Origin: an uncultured Saprospiraceae bacterium
GTDB lineage: Bacteria > Bacteroidota > Bacteroidia > Chitinophagales > Saprospiraceae
Direction: 5' to 3'
Assembly (NCBI GenBank): GCA_937969485.1
Contig: CALBVQ010000210.1
Location: 1-7,554, forward strand
DNA: 7,554 bases
This document shows, piece after piece, positions 6,380 to 7,554 of this stretch. Positions within the stretch are counted from its first letter, which is position 1. Each line of letters opens with the position of its first letter. Position numbers and translations under genes: made by a program. The notes under the pieces were generated by a model, which saw nothing but the letters and a program-made list of their open reading frames with translations, had not been told where the DNA came from and did not search any database.

Positions 6380-6676
6380 CGGATAGTTAGTTTAAATTTA
6401 CTTTTTGAATATAAGGCAAAATGCCTGTTGAGCTTTATAAAATTAATATACTCGTAACTAGAGAATACCCAAAAAGTTGAAGAATGACAGAATATTTGTA
6501 ATTTAAAGCTGATAAATATCCATAAGAACGTATTTTCGAGCACTTTTAGGAATTTATGAGCTTTTTTTTATGCAATCCAATTATGCTCATACTACATCTG
6601 TCTATAACATATTAAATTAAACTGGAGAAAAGAAATAAGATTCAAAGTTCCAGCCCTAGAAAAAAGAAAATAAGAA
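6380..6676. promoter_or_regulatory. Divergent AT-rich intergenic region
   Basis: About 297 bp separate the divergent starts at 6379 and 6677 and must hold both promoters. Visible items are a short palindrome aggca-aaa-tgcct at 6414-6426, about 35 bp upstream of the ArsC-like start; a 7-bp inverted repeat tatgagc/gctcata spanning 6555-6591 around an 8-T run; and TACATCTG at 6593-6600, one mismatch from TAnnTTTG and oriented toward the phosphorylase, which would give a leader of about 70 nt. That leader ends in a purine-rich aaaaaagaaaataagaa just before the ATG at 6677. I see no riboswitch-like structure and no convincing small gene. The minus open frame that enters this region from 6543 has low-complexity content. 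Confidence 0.35.
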
Positions 6677-7525
6677 ATGGAAAATAACATTACTGAATCG
6701 GAATTAATCTTAAATGATAGAGGAGCAGTTTATCACTTAAATTTATTACCGGAAGAGATAGGAGAATATATCATTACTGTGGGTGATCCTCAGCGGGTCA
6801 AAAAAGTAAGTCAATACTTTGACACAATAGATATCAAAAGAAAGAAGCGAGAATTCAAGACGCACACGGGAACATTGAACGGCAAGAGAGTTTCGGTAAT
6901 TAGTACAGGGATCGGCACCGACAATATTGATATAGTGCTTAATGAGCTTGACGCACTAGTTAATATGAATCTTAATACGAAACGAGAAAAAAAGAAAAAG
7001 ACAGTATTGAAATTCATCAGGATAGGGACATCAGGTGCTTTAAATCCATCGATAGCCGTTGATTCTTTTGTGGTAAATACAGCTGCGATAGGAATAGATG
7101 GATTAGGAGCATTTTACGGTATCAAAGACAAGAAATTAAACAAAGCTATCCCTAGTACTTTACTTCCATTATATAGTGCAAATGCAAACAATGAACTACT
7201 TGAATCAATAGGTCACAGGATGGTAAAAGGAGTAGCAATCACCGCTGGCGGTTTTTACGCACCTCAAGGCAGATCGATACGTTATAAGGCAAATCACACA
7301 GAATTTATCAAGGAATTGAAAAATCATTCGATTGATGGAGTTGCTGTTTCAAATATGGAAATGGAAACTGCTGGCATCTATTTACTAGCTAATGTCCTTG
7401 GACATCAAGCTTTATCGTGCAATGCCATTTTAGCAAATCGGGAAAATGGAACATTCAGTAAATACCCCAATGAAACAGTCGATAAGTTGATAAGAACTGT
7501 AATCCAAGAGATTTCTACTTTGTAG
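6677..7525 (+). CDS. Uridine-phosphorylase-like nucleoside phosphorylase
   Basis: The 282-residue protein is of the PNP/UDP phosphorylase family (NP-I fold), which splits a nucleoside with phosphate into base and ribose-1-phosphate during salvage in the cytosol. Phosphate-binding elements are VGDPQRV (35-41) and FIRIGTSGA (113-121). STGIGTDN (76-83) matches the family's STGIG loop. GGFYAPQGR (191-199) aligns in layout with the FYPGQER loop of E. coli Udp, placing Gln197 and Arg199 where that enzyme contacts uracil. SNMEMETAG (225-233) carries the ribose-binding E-M-E (228-230). These favour uridine over purines, but substrate is inferred. It is longer than E. coli Udp, partly through an N-terminal extension and a lysine-rich stretch KREKKKK (102-108) just before the central strand. 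The ATG at 6677 is fixed by an in-frame TAA at 6671. The gene is alone on its strand; only 29 bp of window follow it, with no terminator visible. Confidence 0.88.
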   Translation: MENNITESELILNDRGAVYHLNLLPEEIGEYIITVGDPQRVKKVSQYFDTIDIKRKKREFKTHTGTLNGKRVSVISTGIGTDNIDIVLNELDALVNMNLNTKREKKKKTVLKFIRIGTSGALNPSIAVDSFVVNTAAIGIDGLGAFYGIKDKKLNKAIPSTLLPLYSANANNELLESIGHRMVKGVAITAGGFYAPQGRSIRYKANHTEFIKELKNHSIDGVAVSNMEMETAGIYLLANVLGHQALSCNAILANRENGTFSKYPNETVDKLIRTVIQEISTL

Positions 7526-7554
7526 CATATCACTTCCCTAATTAGCTAAGACCA

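Noticed and set aside
6352..6543. Minus-strand 63-codon frame upstream of the ArsC-like start
   Set aside because: Low-complexity Phe/Ile/Lys-rich translation from AT-rich DNA, and it overlaps the real ArsC-like start in another frame.
6555..6591. tatgagc/gctcata inverted repeat around an 8-T run as a terminator
   Set aside because: The T-run lies inside the loop and not after the stem, and the loop is 23 bases, so it does not fit an intrinsic terminator. It is kept only as a note in the intergenic entry.
6811..7017. Minus-strand frame inside the nucleoside phosphorylase gene
   Set aside because: Its phenylalanine run is the antisense of the lysine-rich segment of the real protein; it is a shadow.

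Overview
The window looks like an ordinary chromosomal stretch of a Bacteroidota bacterium, probably a marine Cytophagales-type organism. The lineage call is an inference. It rests on AT-rich DNA and codon third positions, mostly poor Shine-Dalgarno sites, sequences matching the Bacteroidota -7 promoter element TAnnTTTG, and protein types typical of that phylum (a stand-alone LuxE-domain protein, a UbiA-like membrane protein with a YxxHR segment, a small lipoprotein with a DGDGDLG loop). I see no phage, CRISPR, tRNA, rRNA or complete insertion sequence.

Layout. Positions 1-394 carry no intact gene. They hold a possible 16-codon scrap of an IS3-type transposase end on the minus strand, then a hairpin element of about 159 bp with perfect 16-bp terminal inverted repeats (137-295), then a good promoter match and a GGAG ribosome binding site for the first gene. 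Positions 395-2683 (+) encode a full-length malic enzyme/phosphotransacetylase fusion (MaeB). Positions 2898-3548 (-) encode an unrecognised protein with an N-terminal membrane anchor. Positions 3645-4484 (+) encode a UbiA-superfamily-like membrane protein that keeps the second aspartate motif but lacks the first. Positions 4467-5459 (-) encode a LuxE-type adenylate-forming acyl-protein synthetase. Positions 5498-6004 (+) encode a small secreted lipoprotein. Positions 6026-6379 (-) encode an ArsC/Spx-family thioredoxin-fold protein. Positions 6677-7525 (+) encode a uridine-phosphorylase-like nucleoside phosphorylase.

How the genes relate. The seven genes alternate strictly between strands (+ - + - + - +), so no two can share an operon transcript. 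Every junction is convergent or divergent, and several are very tight: an 18-bp overlap of stop regions at 4467-4484, and 38 bp between the divergent starts at 5459 and 5498. The genes look like independent housekeeping or accessory units: C4-to-C3 carbon flux and NADPH supply (MaeB), nucleoside salvage, thiol/redox chemistry and acyl activation. They do not form one pathway.

I did not find a convincing new multi-gene system. The items most worth a second look are the hairpin repeat element, the orphan LuxE-type enzyme with a candidate acyl-acceptor cysteine near its C-terminus, the UbiA-like protein missing one metal-binding motif, and the unresolved coding status of 2591-2911.
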